Positions 26,665-35,516 of a stretch of 64,000 nucleotides of DNA are shown here, one piece after another; within the stretch, counting starts at the first letter, position 1, and each line of letters opens with the position of its first letter. Below the pieces are notes generated by a model, which saw only the letters and a program-made list of their open reading frames with translations, was not told the DNA's origin and did not search any database. Position numbers and translations under genes: made by a program. The stretch is from Candidatus Poribacteria bacterium (GTDB taxonomy: Bacteria > Poribacteria > WGA-4E > WGA-3G). The stretch spans positions 51,104-115,103 of the forward strand of contig JAPPES010000005.1 in the NCBI GenBank assembly GCA_028824125.1, given 5' to 3'.

Positions 26665-27000
26665 CTACTGTGGTTTGTCCATATTCATCGGTTCATCTAC
26701 ATTGACAAGAATATCCTCACCCTCGACTTTGATGGGATAGACAGGAATACTCTCTTCACCTGGCCAAACACATTCTCCGGTCTTTACATCAAATTCCCAC
26801 ATGTGCATTGGGCAGGTAACACAATTCTTGTCCAAGAAACCGTAAGTCAAAACCCCACCGAGGTGTGGGCAGATATTGTTCATGGCATAATACTCACCTT
26901 CAACATTATAGATACCGATAAAAACACCCTCAACCTTGACACCGATGCAAGTTCCTGGTCGTATTTGCTCGGTTGTCGCGGCTTTTACAAATTGTGACAT
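26665..27000 (-). CDS. Rieske [2Fe-2S] ferredoxin
   Basis: A 111-residue stand-alone Rieske protein. The cluster ligands appear as CPHLGG (about 45-50) and CPMHMWEFD (about 63-71), the C-x-H ... C-x2-H arrangement. There is no transmembrane segment or catalytic domain. Such small soluble ferredoxins supply electrons to ring-hydroxylating or other oxygenases, or resemble the NirD small subunit. No oxygenase is nearby, so the partner lies elsewhere. It is encoded between gamma-glutamyltransferase and the epimerase on the same strand. Confidence 0.9.
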   Translation of the reverse strand: MSQFVKAATTEQIRPGTCIGVKVEGVFIGIYNVEGEYYAMNNICPHLGGVLTYGFLDKNCVTCPMHMWEFDVKTGECVWPGEESIPVYPIKVEGEDILVNVDEPMNMDKPQ

Positions 27001-27079
27001 ATCTGTTGAAACTCCAAAAGAATTAAATTAAAATTGGGATTATCAATCCCTTTTACGACTTCTATGGGATGGATGCCCA

Positions 27080-28681
27080 TTAACGTGATATAACTTTACC
27101 CTCACCACGCGGGTCTGTACCGCCATCGTGACAAGTTCCTTCATTCCATAGACGAATAACGTGTCCTGGTCCACCGATACCACCACTCGCTGTAATTTCA
27201 TGTCCAAGTTCACGTAATCCCGCAAGTACTTCTTCACCCGCATGGGATTCTACCTGAATAGGTTCCGCACCGTCGCTATGAAAACGTGGCGCATCCAATG
27301 CCGCCTGCGCGGATATTTGTAAATCTATAAGACTAACGCTGAAGTTTAGTTGATTGTTTGGAATAGTTCGCCCACCAGGTATGCCGTAAGTTGCAAACGG
27401 CATGTCGCCCTGCGTGGCAAGACACGGTCCCATATTGTGAAGTGGACGTTTACACGGACCGACAGAATTGGCTAACCCCGGCCTCGGATCAAAACGACCC
27501 ACACCGTGCCCGAAAAGCAGTCCGGTACCAGGCACGGTTACCATAGAACCGAATCCGCCACCGTGTGTCTGCGTCAGCGATACCATATTCCCCTCTGCAT
27601 CTGCAGTAGAGATATGGCTCGTACAACTCATCGGTTCGTGATAGACAACCTCTCCTGGTTGTGGTGATTCCAGACCTGCCTTCAATTTTTCACTGAGTGT
27701 TGCTGTGAAACTATCTGACAGTTCTTCATCTATATCTATATCAACGAATGCGGGATCACCGAATCTGCGGAGTCTTTCAACCCAGCAAATCTTCATTGCT
27801 TCAGCAAAAAGATGAAATCTATCTGTGAGAGACATTTCAGCCACTTCAAATTCTTCTACTAAACGGAGCATCTGTAAGGTAGTTAGTCCACCCGCACCGA
27901 GAGGTGCTGTCCACACGGAATAACCGCGATATTGAATTTCGTAAGGTTGCGTAATGAAAGCGCGGTAATTTTTCAGATCACCAACGGTTAAACATCCTCC
28001 TAATTCCTGAATGTGGTTAGCGATTATTTTGGCTATAGTGCCTTGGTAGAATGCAGCGTGTCCACCTTCAGCGACAACCTCCAGGGTCCGTGCCAAGTCT
28101 GGATTAGTAAGTACTTCACCTTTTTTCGGTGGCTTACCGTCTCTGAGGAAAACCCGTGCTGTTTCTGGAAACTCCTGCTTCCACCGTTCAGCATTCCCCG
28201 CAATCCCACCACGATTTGCACTATTCGGTGCATAACCGTAGCGTGCCGAATTGATAGCAGGACGTAACACATCCGCAAGCGGAAGACTACCATACTCCTC
28301 CAATGCCAAGCATAAACCAGCAACAACACCCGGCACGCCAATAGACAAAGGTCCATGAACGTTGACGCGTCCCGGAACGCGGTAACCTGCAGGCGCATCG
28401 GGTGCGTCTTCAATCGCAAACATATCTTCGGAAGCAGCTGCTGGTGCAGCAGAATTGTAGTCTATCGCTATGACGTCTTGTGTTTTCTTGCGATAGATCA
28501 GCATACAGCCGCCGTAGCCAGCAATGCCGTTATGTGAAGGTTCAACGACGCCCTCCGCAAACGCAGCAGCGACAGCAGCATCCACGGCGTTTCCGCCTTG
28601 AAGAAGCATATCGAATCCTGCCCTTGCCGTACGCGGATGTGGACCAACAACAGTACCGTACTCTACTTTGTGTGAATTCAT
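27080..28681 (-). CDS. Gamma-glutamyltransferase family protein
   Basis: A 533-residue Ntn-hydrolase proenzyme. The N-terminal segment TARAGFDMLLQGGNAVDAAVAAAFA and the glycine-rich GIAGYGGCMLIY are typical of the large subunit. The autocleavage site is the threonine in SCTSHISTADAEGN (about residue 358), which becomes the N-terminal nucleophile of the small subunit. The following LTQTHGGGFGS is the oxyanion loop. No signal peptide is visible, so unlike E. coli Ggt it may be cytoplasmic, like the acylase-type or YwrD-type members. Family reactions include glutathione breakdown and cephalosporin acylase activity. Confidence 0.88.
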   Translation of the reverse strand: MNSHKVEYGTVVGPHPRTARAGFDMLLQGGNAVDAAVAAAFAEGVVEPSHNGIAGYGGCMLIYRKKTQDVIAIDYNSAAPAAASEDMFAIEDAPDAPAGYRVPGRVNVHGPLSIGVPGVVAGLCLALEEYGSLPLADVLRPAINSARYGYAPNSANRGGIAGNAERWKQEFPETARVFLRDGKPPKKGEVLTNPDLARTLEVVAEGGHAAFYQGTIAKIIANHIQELGGCLTVGDLKNYRAFITQPYEIQYRGYSVWTAPLGAGGLTTLQMLRLVEEFEVAEMSLTDRFHLFAEAMKICWVERLRRFGDPAFVDIDIDEELSDSFTATLSEKLKAGLESPQPGEVVYHEPMSCTSHISTADAEGNMVSLTQTHGGGFGSMVTVPGTGLLFGHGVGRFDPRPGLANSVGPCKRPLHNMGPCLATQGDMPFATYGIPGGRTIPNNQLNFSVSLIDLQISAQAALDAPRFHSDGAEPIQVESHAGEEVLAGLRELGHEITASGGIGGPGHVIRLWNEGTCHDGGTDPRGEGKVISR

Positions 28682-28897
28682 GGTCTCTCCTTTCGCTGAA
28701 TGGTAATATGTAGAATTTTAAGGGGTTTTTACAGAATTGTCAAGTTTTTCTATTTTGGGAATCGCTGGTCCTGAGCAATTCAATTTGACTTACAACACAG
28801 CAATGGTATAATTATAATGTTGTTTAAACAAAAAGCATACCGAGTATGCCACCAAAAAACTAAAATAGGCACGATATATGTGTTATCAAGGAGTTTT

Positions 28898-30049
28898 ATG
28901 AATATAAGAAACATTTCAACACGAACGATTGTATTCGCAATTATTACTATATTTGTGGGTTTATCCGGTTGTGAACGGATTCCGCAAATCGTTGAACCTA
29001 CCCCAAGTGAAGAAATTGCTATCGGTGTTGTCTTAACCCAGACTGGAAGAAACGCTTCCGTATTTGGAAAATATGTGGAAGAGGCTTTTGAATTGGCTCT
29101 CAATGAAATTAACGACTCACAACTCGCTGGTTCGAATCTTAAGTTTATTACTGTTGACGATCAAGGCACCGTGGAAGGGGCAATTGCAGCTTACAATAAA
29201 CTAATTAAAGAAGATGGCGTTTCTGTTATCCTTGGCCCCACGACCTCTTCAGCGACCAAACAGGCTTTTCCTATTGCAAAAGAACATCAAATTGTCGCAA
29301 TAAGCCCAACATCCGCTGCACGTGGCCTCAGTGCTATCAGTGATTTTACTTTTCGAGTCGCACTGACCACAGATGTGTTAGTGCCTAACGGTGTTGAAGC
29401 AACGCACGCGAAACTTGGTTATCAAAACGTAGCTATGTTATATGATGAAACGGATGTTTTTTCGACTGATGGAGATGCAGCGGTACGGGAAGCACTTACT
29501 GCAAAGGGTGTTGTAATTCTTGGCACAGAAACATTTCAAGGTGGCGAAACAGACGATTTTACGGAGCAGTTAACGCGGATAAAAGCGTTAAATCCTGATG
29601 CTATCTTTGTCTCATCTTTACCGGGAGAAAAGCCTGAAATACTTCGCAAGGGGCACGAACTTGGTATATCCGCGCCATTTATCATTCGGACGTTAACCGA
29701 GGCTGATGTTGAAGCCGCAGGCGAAGCTGCCGAAGGGGCTATAACGTTTGTCGGGTGGGGTACTGCCGTTGATACACCGGGGAATCAAGCCTTTATAGAG
29801 AAGTATACTGCTACGTACAAAATTGCACCAAACAATTATGCTGCTCGTGCTTATGCCACACTTTATATTTTGGCAGAGGCAATTGCTAACGCAGGATCCA
29901 CTGATGCAGCAGCTATTCGGGATGCCCTCGCTAATATCAGCGATTTTGATACCATTTTAGGCAAGTTTTCATTTGACGAAAATGGGGACGCAATTTATGA
30001 TCCGAAAATCTTGATTGTCAAGAATGGCAAATTGGAAATTTTTGAGTAG
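28898..30049 (+). CDS. ABC-type branched-chain amino-acid-like substrate-binding lipoprotein
   Basis: The start at 28898 is chosen because AAGGAG lies 8 nt upstream and a lipoprotein signal begins there (FVGLSGC lipobox). The in-frame ATG at 28817 adds 27 residues derived partly from a repeat. The 383-residue product is a periplasmic-binding-protein type I domain: IAIGVVLTQTGRNASVFGKY, the ligand-site GPTTSSATKQAFPIA and VAISPTSAARGLS, ending in a long-form lobe 2. Family members bind leucine, amides, urea or aromatic compounds. No permease or ATPase genes are adjacent, so it may work with remote components or as a sensor. A strong terminator follows. Confidence 0.85.
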   Translation: MNIRNISTRTIVFAIITIFVGLSGCERIPQIVEPTPSEEIAIGVVLTQTGRNASVFGKYVEEAFELALNEINDSQLAGSNLKFITVDDQGTVEGAIAAYNKLIKEDGVSVILGPTTSSATKQAFPIAKEHQIVAISPTSAARGLSAISDFTFRVALTTDVLVPNGVEATHAKLGYQNVAMLYDETDVFSTDGDAAVREALTAKGVVILGTETFQGGETDDFTEQLTRIKALNPDAIFVSSLPGEKPEILRKGHELGISAPFIIRTLTEADVEAAGEAAEGAITFVGWGTAVDTPGNQAFIEKYTATYKIAPNNYAARAYATLYILAEAIANAGSTDAAAIRDALANISDFDTILGKFSFDENGDAIYDPKILIVKNGKLEIFE

Positions 30050-30122
30050 CCTTCAGTAAAGTCAAATCCGTTTTACCCTCTTGCTTTCTCGATTCTTTTG
30101 AACAGTCGTCTTCAGTGGGATC

Positions 30123-30163
30123 AAATCGACACTGAATGTCATTATAGCATTCAGTGTCGATTT
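30123..30163 (+). terminator. Rho-independent terminator after the binding-protein gene
   Basis: A 16-bp perfect stem (AAATCGACACTGAATG and complement) with a 9-nt loop is followed by TTTTTAG, 74 bp after the stop. Confidence 0.85.
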
Positions 30164-30404
30164 TTAGTTTTCAATTATAGATGGCATTATTGTCTTGTTC
30201 CTAATTCTGCATTCAAATCTAAAACAGAATACTTTAGTTCTTATATTGTTGCTGAGTGGTAACTGCCATCGTGTGTAATCTTGTGCAAAACTGTTTAATA
30301 AAAAACTGAAAAATAACGAGTATAAATATCACAAACCTGCTAAGTTTTTCATAATCACCTCATTTCAGTTTATGGTGCGTTGCAATGCAAGTAACGTGTC
30401 AGTG

Positions 30405-30615
30405 GTAATACCAATTAAGGTAGCAAGCATACTCCGTATGCCTACTACCTTATCTTGTTACGGCACACGGAGTGTGCCTACTACTTTGCATGAGATTAAT
30501 TAGGATTGAAAACCCGCAACATGCTACACGCGCATGCTGCGGGTTTTCAATCCTACGAGATGATATATCCTTAAGTTGACAGTTGTAGGGTAGGTTTAGA
30601 ACCTACCCTACAATC
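30405..30615. repeat. Cluster of palindromic repeats
   Basis: This is the repeat-rich part of a 592-bp gene-free gap. It holds the AGCATACTCCGTATGCCTAC unit and the CGGCACACGGAGTGTGCC unit. It also has an 18-bp perfect inverted repeat TAGGATTGAAAACCCGCA (30501-30518) with 30538-30555, and TGTAGGGTAGGTT/AACCTACCCTACA near 30585-30613. The earlier part of the gap (30170-30400) is AT-rich with no feature that I recognise. Confidence 0.65.
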
Positions 30616-30641
30616 AAATTAGTCGGCTACAAATTGCGATG

Positions 30642-32747
30642 TTAGAAACTTTCTCGACCTGTAGCTACGTTTTGAGCTCTGTCGGTCACCCGAATTGTAA
30701 TGCTATGTGCACCTTCGGGCAGTTTGCCAGTTTTCAATAGCAGCTGTTCCTCTTTGGAATCAAAGATACCATCTTCAGGGAATATAACTTTCCACTGTTC
30801 GTCGTTGTCAATCTTGTAAACTGCTTTTTGGACAATGTTCATCTTATCGGAAACATCACAAGTAATATTAAATGTCCCATCCTCGTTTGGTTTAACAAGG
30901 ATTTCACCAACATCAGGATCAGTATTATCCACATTAACCGGCATGCTGGTTTTTTCAGATGATTTTTCCCATCCTACTGGATTGCTCAACTTGTCGGTAG
31001 CAACTACCTTGACTTCATATCTTCCATCAGCGATAGAGGTAATATCCCAATCATAGCTGGGAGTTGAGAGTTCCTTTTTAAGGAGCTTCCAATTTTCTTC
31101 ATCAACAGCTTTATAGTAAACGGTAAACTGCAATGTATCCTTATTAGAATCTTCAACTTTCCACTCAATTTTCCATCTTTTAGCCGAAGAAGATGCGGAT
31201 GAACTTCTACTTGAGCTGCTGGGTGGGGGTGGTCCACTTGAAGGCCGTTGTGTGCTGCTCCTACCTGCTGCACCGATACTGATCCCGGTGAACCGGGGTT
31301 CAATATTTGTCTGTGCAGATGCAAGTGTGACTTTTTTCAAAACGGGTGTTTTCGTTGGGTCGGTGGTAGTGAACTTCGCTCGCCATTGGATGTATTGTCC
31401 ATCAGCATTCGGAATTTGCGAACCTTCTGGGATAGTAAGTTCCTCCGACCATTTGTTCCACGTGTCGTCCGGTTTTCGGGTATTACCTGAACGAGTTGCA
31501 AAGGTAAGAGAAGTGCCATCTTCAACCTGAGCTTCCCACGAGAGTTTACCCCAGCGTGACAAACTTTGTGCATTATGCACAGAAGATTCAAGCGTGCCTT
31601 CCTCAACGCGTGCGGTTGTCAGCGTAAAGAGTTTACCGGGATTTCCAGCGGCGAGGATCGTTTTCATGCTATCCCCATGTTTTGTCTGGTGTATTGCTAA
31701 GATGTCCTTTCCTGAACATTTTCCGATTGCTTCAAAATCGCCTGTTTCAGTGTACACGCGATACAACTTGCCGTTACTCCCGGTTCCCACTAAAATCTGC
31801 TCATCATTTTCCAAAACGGTAGCTAAGATGAGTGATTCTGGCGAACTCCATACAAGTGCTGTAGTCCCATCAGGATGTAACCTATAGATATATGATTTGT
31901 TTTCTCTTGGGGGACCGCTGCCTGGCGCCTGTGGAGCAGGAACAGAGGGGCCTCTACTCGGACGGCTACTACTTCTGTCAATCGGGACTGACGTAATAGC
32001 GGTAACATAAACATTGCCTTTACTATCCATGACAAGATTACGTATCTCTTTCTCTTTTGCCTGGTAGATTACGTTGGCTGTCCCGTCTTCTGTGATTTTG
32101 TAGATAATTCCGTTACCACTACTACCAGCGTAAAATCCGCCTTCATAGGCAACCAAGGACCTAATGTTTTTTTCTTCGGCATCAAAGAGAACAGTAGATT
32201 CACCTTCAGGCGTAATTTTGTAAACTTTACCCTCGGTACCCGTTACGGCATAGAGGTTCCCTGCTTCGTCCAGATGCATTGCCCACACGTATTTGTCGCC
32301 TTTACTGAGAATTGTTTGTGGCGGAGTGTTTTGATCGGTAATTTTATAAATCAAACCATCAGGGCCTGTCCCCGCATAAAGTGTGTCGTCTGGTGCGATA
32401 ACGAGACTGTAAATTTCAACTTCTGGTGAATCGTAATAGAGCGTAGATGTTTTGTCATCTGCGCTAATTTTATAGATTTTGCCTTCGTTGCCTGTTCCAA
32501 CATAGATGTTTCCCTCAGAATCTTCAGCGATTGCCCATACTCGAGCTGCATCAATTTTTGAGAAATCATCTATTTTGAAAGATAAACTGGCATCCCCTTT
32601 GCTTGTGACAGAAATATCTTTAATTTCACCCGCTTCAAAATGTGCTCTTTGATCTTGTTCCCACAACGAAGTTGTTACAGCAGAAGCGAGACTTGTGTAA
32701 ATAAGGGTAGTTGCCATCAGGCTCCAAAAGAAAAAGAAACGGCGCAT
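30642..32747 (-). CDS. Exported beta-propeller protein with C-terminal Ig-like domain
   Basis: A 701-residue protein with a signal peptide (to about ASAVT). Residues about 60-370 form a propeller of repeated units such as VWAIAEDSEGNIYVGTGNEGKIYKIS (about 45 residues each), as in NHL/two-component-regulator propellers. They are followed by a region comparing original and altered values (WSEELTIPEGSQIPNADGQ YIQWRAKF) and a low-complexity Ser/Pro stretch at about 500-525. The last 170 residues resemble a bacterial Ig-like domain (NITCDVSDKMNIVQKAVYKI, SITIRVTDRAQNVA). Its role may be extracellular or periplasmic binding. The Ser-rich linker and propeller are similar to poribacterial secreted proteins as I know them; the function is unknown. 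Confidence 0.7.
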   Translation of the reverse strand: MRRFFFFWSLMATTLIYTSLASAVTTSLWEQDQRAHFEAGEIKDISVTSKGDASLSFKIDDFSKIDAARVWAIAEDSEGNIYVGTGNEGKIYKISADDKTSTLYYDSPEVEIYSLVIAPDDTLYAGTGPDGLIYKITDQNTPPQTILSKGDKYVWAMHLDEAGNLYAVTGTEGKVYKITPEGESTVLFDAEEKNIRSLVAYEGGFYAGSSGNGIIYKITEDGTANVIYQAKEKEIRNLVMDSKGNVYVTAITSVPIDRSSSRPSRGPSVPAPQAPGSGPPRENKSYIYRLHPDGTTALVWSSPESLILATVLENDEQILVGTGSNGKLYRVYTETGDFEAIGKCSGKDILAIHQTKHGDSMKTILAAGNPGKLFTLTTARVEEGTLESSVHNAQSLSRWGKLSWEAQVEDGTSLTFATRSGNTRKPDDTWNKWSEELTIPEGSQIPNADGQYIQWRAKFTTTDPTKTPVLKKVTLASAQTNIEPRFTGISIGAAGRSSTQRPSSGPPPPSSSSRSSSASSSAKRWKIEWKVEDSNKDTLQFTVYYKAVDEENWKLLKKELSTPSYDWDITSIADGRYEVKVVATDKLSNPVGWEKSSEKTSMPVNVDNTDPDVGEILVKPNEDGTFNITCDVSDKMNIVQKAVYKIDNDEQWKVIFPEDGIFDSKEEQLLLKTGKLPEGAHSITIRVTDRAQNVATGRESF

Positions 32748-32845
32748 AAAACATTTCCTCCTGTTAATTGCGCAAAATATAATATAACGACTTGTGCCAG
32801 TTAACTAATTGTTTTTGTTATTTTCACAGATATTAGGTGTTGTCA

Positions 32846-32928
32846 TATAAACATATCGTCCCTACGGGACTAAAGAGGGCGTTTATTTCGTTTTTCTATA
32901 AACATATCGTCCCTACGGGACTAAAGAG
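32846..32928. repeat. Two 32-bp direct repeats with internal GTCCC...GGGAC palindrome
   Basis: Copies at 32846-32877 and 32897-32928 are identical (start TATAAACATATCG, core GTCCCTACGGGAC, end TAAAGAG) and separated by 19 bp. They lie upstream of both minus-strand gene 30642 and the end of 33037. The CCCTACGGGAC core is a widespread interspersed repeat motif. This is not a CRISPR array (see rejected). Confidence 0.8.
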
Positions 32929-33036
32929 CATATCAACAATAGAAAATACGGACAAAACGTTCTGCTTATGTGAAATAATATTTTTCCAGAAGTTATTTAG
33001 CACAACTCGTTAATATAAGAAAATCCTACTTTAGAG

Positions 33037-34920
33037 TTATTCAGCATTTCTGTTAACGGCTATTGGCATTGACGCGCTGTTGGTGAGAATGTAATTTGTC
33101 TCAACCTTATCGGTGTGTAAAACTGTCCCAAATGTATACCCACTTTCTCCGATTCGCATAGGTGTGTTCATCACAGCCATCACCGAAATAGGCAGATCGG
33201 GGAATTCTTTACCCTGAACAGTTAATCCGGGTTGTTGTGCAGAGAGTTCTAAGATGAGATTTGTATTCGGTTCGCCTTCCTGCAATAAGTTGACCAACTG
33301 ATTAATATTTTTCGGAACGAAATTATATGGGGCACGGCTCCGGCGCCATCCTTGATATGAGCTTGAGCTCATCGCGCGAAGCAAAACGATCCCATCAGGT
33401 GTATCCTTCGGAATTGTAATTGTCCCTGTTAACGTTTTCGGTTGCTCAAGATAGGGGCGAACTGTAAACGTCATCTTAACTTCTTCACCAGGCCGGTAGG
33501 CAAGTTTATCAAGCCGCGCTGTAAGAATTGAGGCTGTTTTTCGCTTATCCTCAATTTTTATATCAAAGTCAACAGACTCTATTTTCAGTTTAGCGTACGG
33601 GTTAGATATCAAATCCCGTATTGGATTCACGACTATCCGTGAAACATTAGAACCAGGAGAGCCGCTTGAAGAAAATATGTTTTTTAAAACAATTTCTCGA
33701 GTATCCAAGTCTGGGTGGTCCTTAAGGGTAATTGTTGCCTTTGCGTTGACTGTATGGTCATTAAAAAAGAATTCCAGCCCGTTCACTATATTGGAAATAC
33801 CAATGCCCGTATATAATGGTGAGTAAAACGGTTCTCGGATTACTTCATAGTACACATCATGCACTTTCTTATCAGAAGTTTGGACTTTTGCTGTTACCGG
33901 AATATAATGGTGGGAATTCGGAAGTTTCTTAATCAGTCCCGCGATTGCTGGGTCCCTATCTTGCACCAAAGTGCCAATGGGTTGTGTTGCAGACGCGATT
34001 TTGGATGATCTGGAAGTACTCGGCAGAATAAAATGCACAAAACCACCGGAAAGCGGCATGTTTACATTCCCTTCCCCACTGGCTGAGTGTCCATACGCCA
34101 ATAATTCGCTGCCATCAATGTAGGTGATAGTTCCATAACCGAAAGAGGTATAGTCACCCCGAACAAACTCTGTACCGACTATCTGCCCCTTTTCTACGGG
34201 TGATTTTTTGACGCCTCCACTTCCGCCAGCTGCCTGGACAGGGACCATGTTATATCTATCAAAAATCGGTTTAAGTAGCTGTCTCGTTGTTGCATCAAGT
34301 CTTGGGAGTGCGACAGGGATTGCCAACCGCAAAGAATACTCAGGTGTATTTAGATTGGATATTGATGGATGCGTATTATTATCAAGAGAATTTTGCCTCA
34401 GCGCTCTATCATCTTCATGAATAGGTGACGGCACCATATTAAGACCTTCCGATACATATTCGGAACCGAGATCCAAGAACTTCGCCCCAGCATATCTCAG
34501 ATTGGGTTTCATGCCGCGCTCAGCAACTTTTACCATTTGTTGGATGGGTGTTACACCAAAGAGATTTGCATGTTCGCGCTGATTGTAAGCACCAAGTGAT
34601 AGTGCTCCCATGAGTCTACCATCAATATAAATCGGACTGCCGCTCATACCGCCTGCGACACCGGTGCGTTTAAAGTTATCACTGGTACCTTTCATCCATA
34701 CAACATGCCAATTTGGAGAAAAATTGTACTCAACACTAACAACTTCACAATCAAATTCTTCAACCGTTGTTCCAGAAAAAACAGTGTAACCTTTTGCTTT
34801 CATGCCCTGTTTCACTTGGGACAGCGGCATAAACTCTTTAACGTCCCATTTAATCTGTGCATTCACGTGAAGTGCAGCCAAGCAAAATATCACAAATGTA
34901 CAAAGCAAAACCTTTTTCAC
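33037..34920 (-). CDS. SpoIVB-type S55 peptidase domain protein
   Basis: A 627-residue exported protein: signal peptide MKKVLLCTFVIFCLAALHVNA, then the S55 domain. Key motifs are GMKAKGYTVFSG (39-50) and GVAGGMSGSPIYIDG at about 87-101, with the serine of GMSGSP as the probable nucleophile. A second conserved block is FGYGTITYIDGSELLAYGHS, with a candidate catalytic histidine at about 278. In Bacillus, SpoIVB cleaves SpoIVFA across the forespore membrane. In non-sporulating bacteria such as this one the homologues have unknown substrates, and here a long C-terminal beta-rich region (about 370-600) replaces the PDZ domain. It is monocistronic; the leader is AT-rich. Confidence 0.85.
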   Translation of the reverse strand: MKKVLLCTFVIFCLAALHVNAQIKWDVKEFMPLSQVKQGMKAKGYTVFSGTTVEEFDCEVVSVEYNFSPNWHVVWMKGTSDNFKRTGVAGGMSGSPIYIDGRLMGALSLGAYNQREHANLFGVTPIQQMVKVAERGMKPNLRYAGAKFLDLGSEYVSEGLNMVPSPIHEDDRALRQNSLDNNTHPSISNLNTPEYSLRLAIPVALPRLDATTRQLLKPIFDRYNMVPVQAAGGSGGVKKSPVEKGQIVGTEFVRGDYTSFGYGTITYIDGSELLAYGHSASGEGNVNMPLSGGFVHFILPSTSRSSKIASATQPIGTLVQDRDPAIAGLIKKLPNSHHYIPVTAKVQTSDKKVHDVYYEVIREPFYSPLYTGIGISNIVNGLEFFFNDHTVNAKATITLKDHPDLDTREIVLKNIFSSSGSPGSNVSRIVVNPIRDLISNPYAKLKIESVDFDIKIEDKRKTASILTARLDKLAYRPGEEVKMTFTVRPYLEQPKTLTGTITIPKDTPDGIVLLRAMSSSSYQGWRRSRAPYNFVPKNINQLVNLLQEGEPNTNLILELSAQQPGLTVQGKEFPDLPISVMAVMNTPMRIGESGYTFGTVLHTDKVETNYILTNSASMPIAVNRNAE

Positions 34921-35516
34921 TATGTTACTCCTCTTTGATTTATTTGAAGATTGATTATCGTGTGGACAAAACTAAAGATTCAGCAAGTAAAACTGAGTGA
35001 TTTTCTTAATAGTCGGGTATGTAATGTTTTACCACACAAAATGATTTACGTTTCAAAAAATCAGTTTAATTTGTTTAATTGATTTAAGATAACATATTTG
35101 CCTGAACCGTGTCAACTAAAAAGTATTACTATTGACGAAATATTTCAGTGTAAAAATATCATCCCAAAACTTTCTGGCAAAATGTTATAGTAACTCTTCA
35201 ATCGCTGATAGTTGATAATACCCGTGTACAATATAAGAAGTATCATGCCTTTTCTATCAACTATGGATAGAATTATACCAGATTTTTTACTGAATTCCCA
35301 ATGTTTTTTGAGAGTACCCGTTTCCTCTTTGGACCAAAAATTATACACACCGCAAACCAGATGAGTTTTTACTGGACATTCTTTTTGGAATGTGGTATTA
35401 TGGTTAATATGAATTCGATAATAGAGTTTAAGCAATAGAGGTTGTGTAGGTTTTCCGCTCAACATTTCTATTTAGCAAAATCATTTTTATCGTACAAGTT
35501 AATAAGGAGAAAATTA
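34921..35516. other. Gene-free AT-rich region
   Basis: A 596-bp divergent intergenic region between the S55 peptidase gene and the thioredoxin-like gene. I see no conserved gene, no strong hairpin and none of the palindromic repeats that fill other gaps. It must hold the promoters of both flanking genes; an AAGGAG ribosome site ends it at about 35503. Confidence 0.5.

Noticed and set aside
32846..32928. Possible mini CRISPR array: two identical 32-bp units 19 bp apart
   Set aside because: Only two units, too short a spacer, no cas genes, and the CCCTACGGGAC core is a known type of interspersed repeat.
35145..35465. 106-codon minus-strand ORF in the AT-rich gap
   Set aside because: No family resemblance, no ribosome site, composition of random AT-rich DNA.
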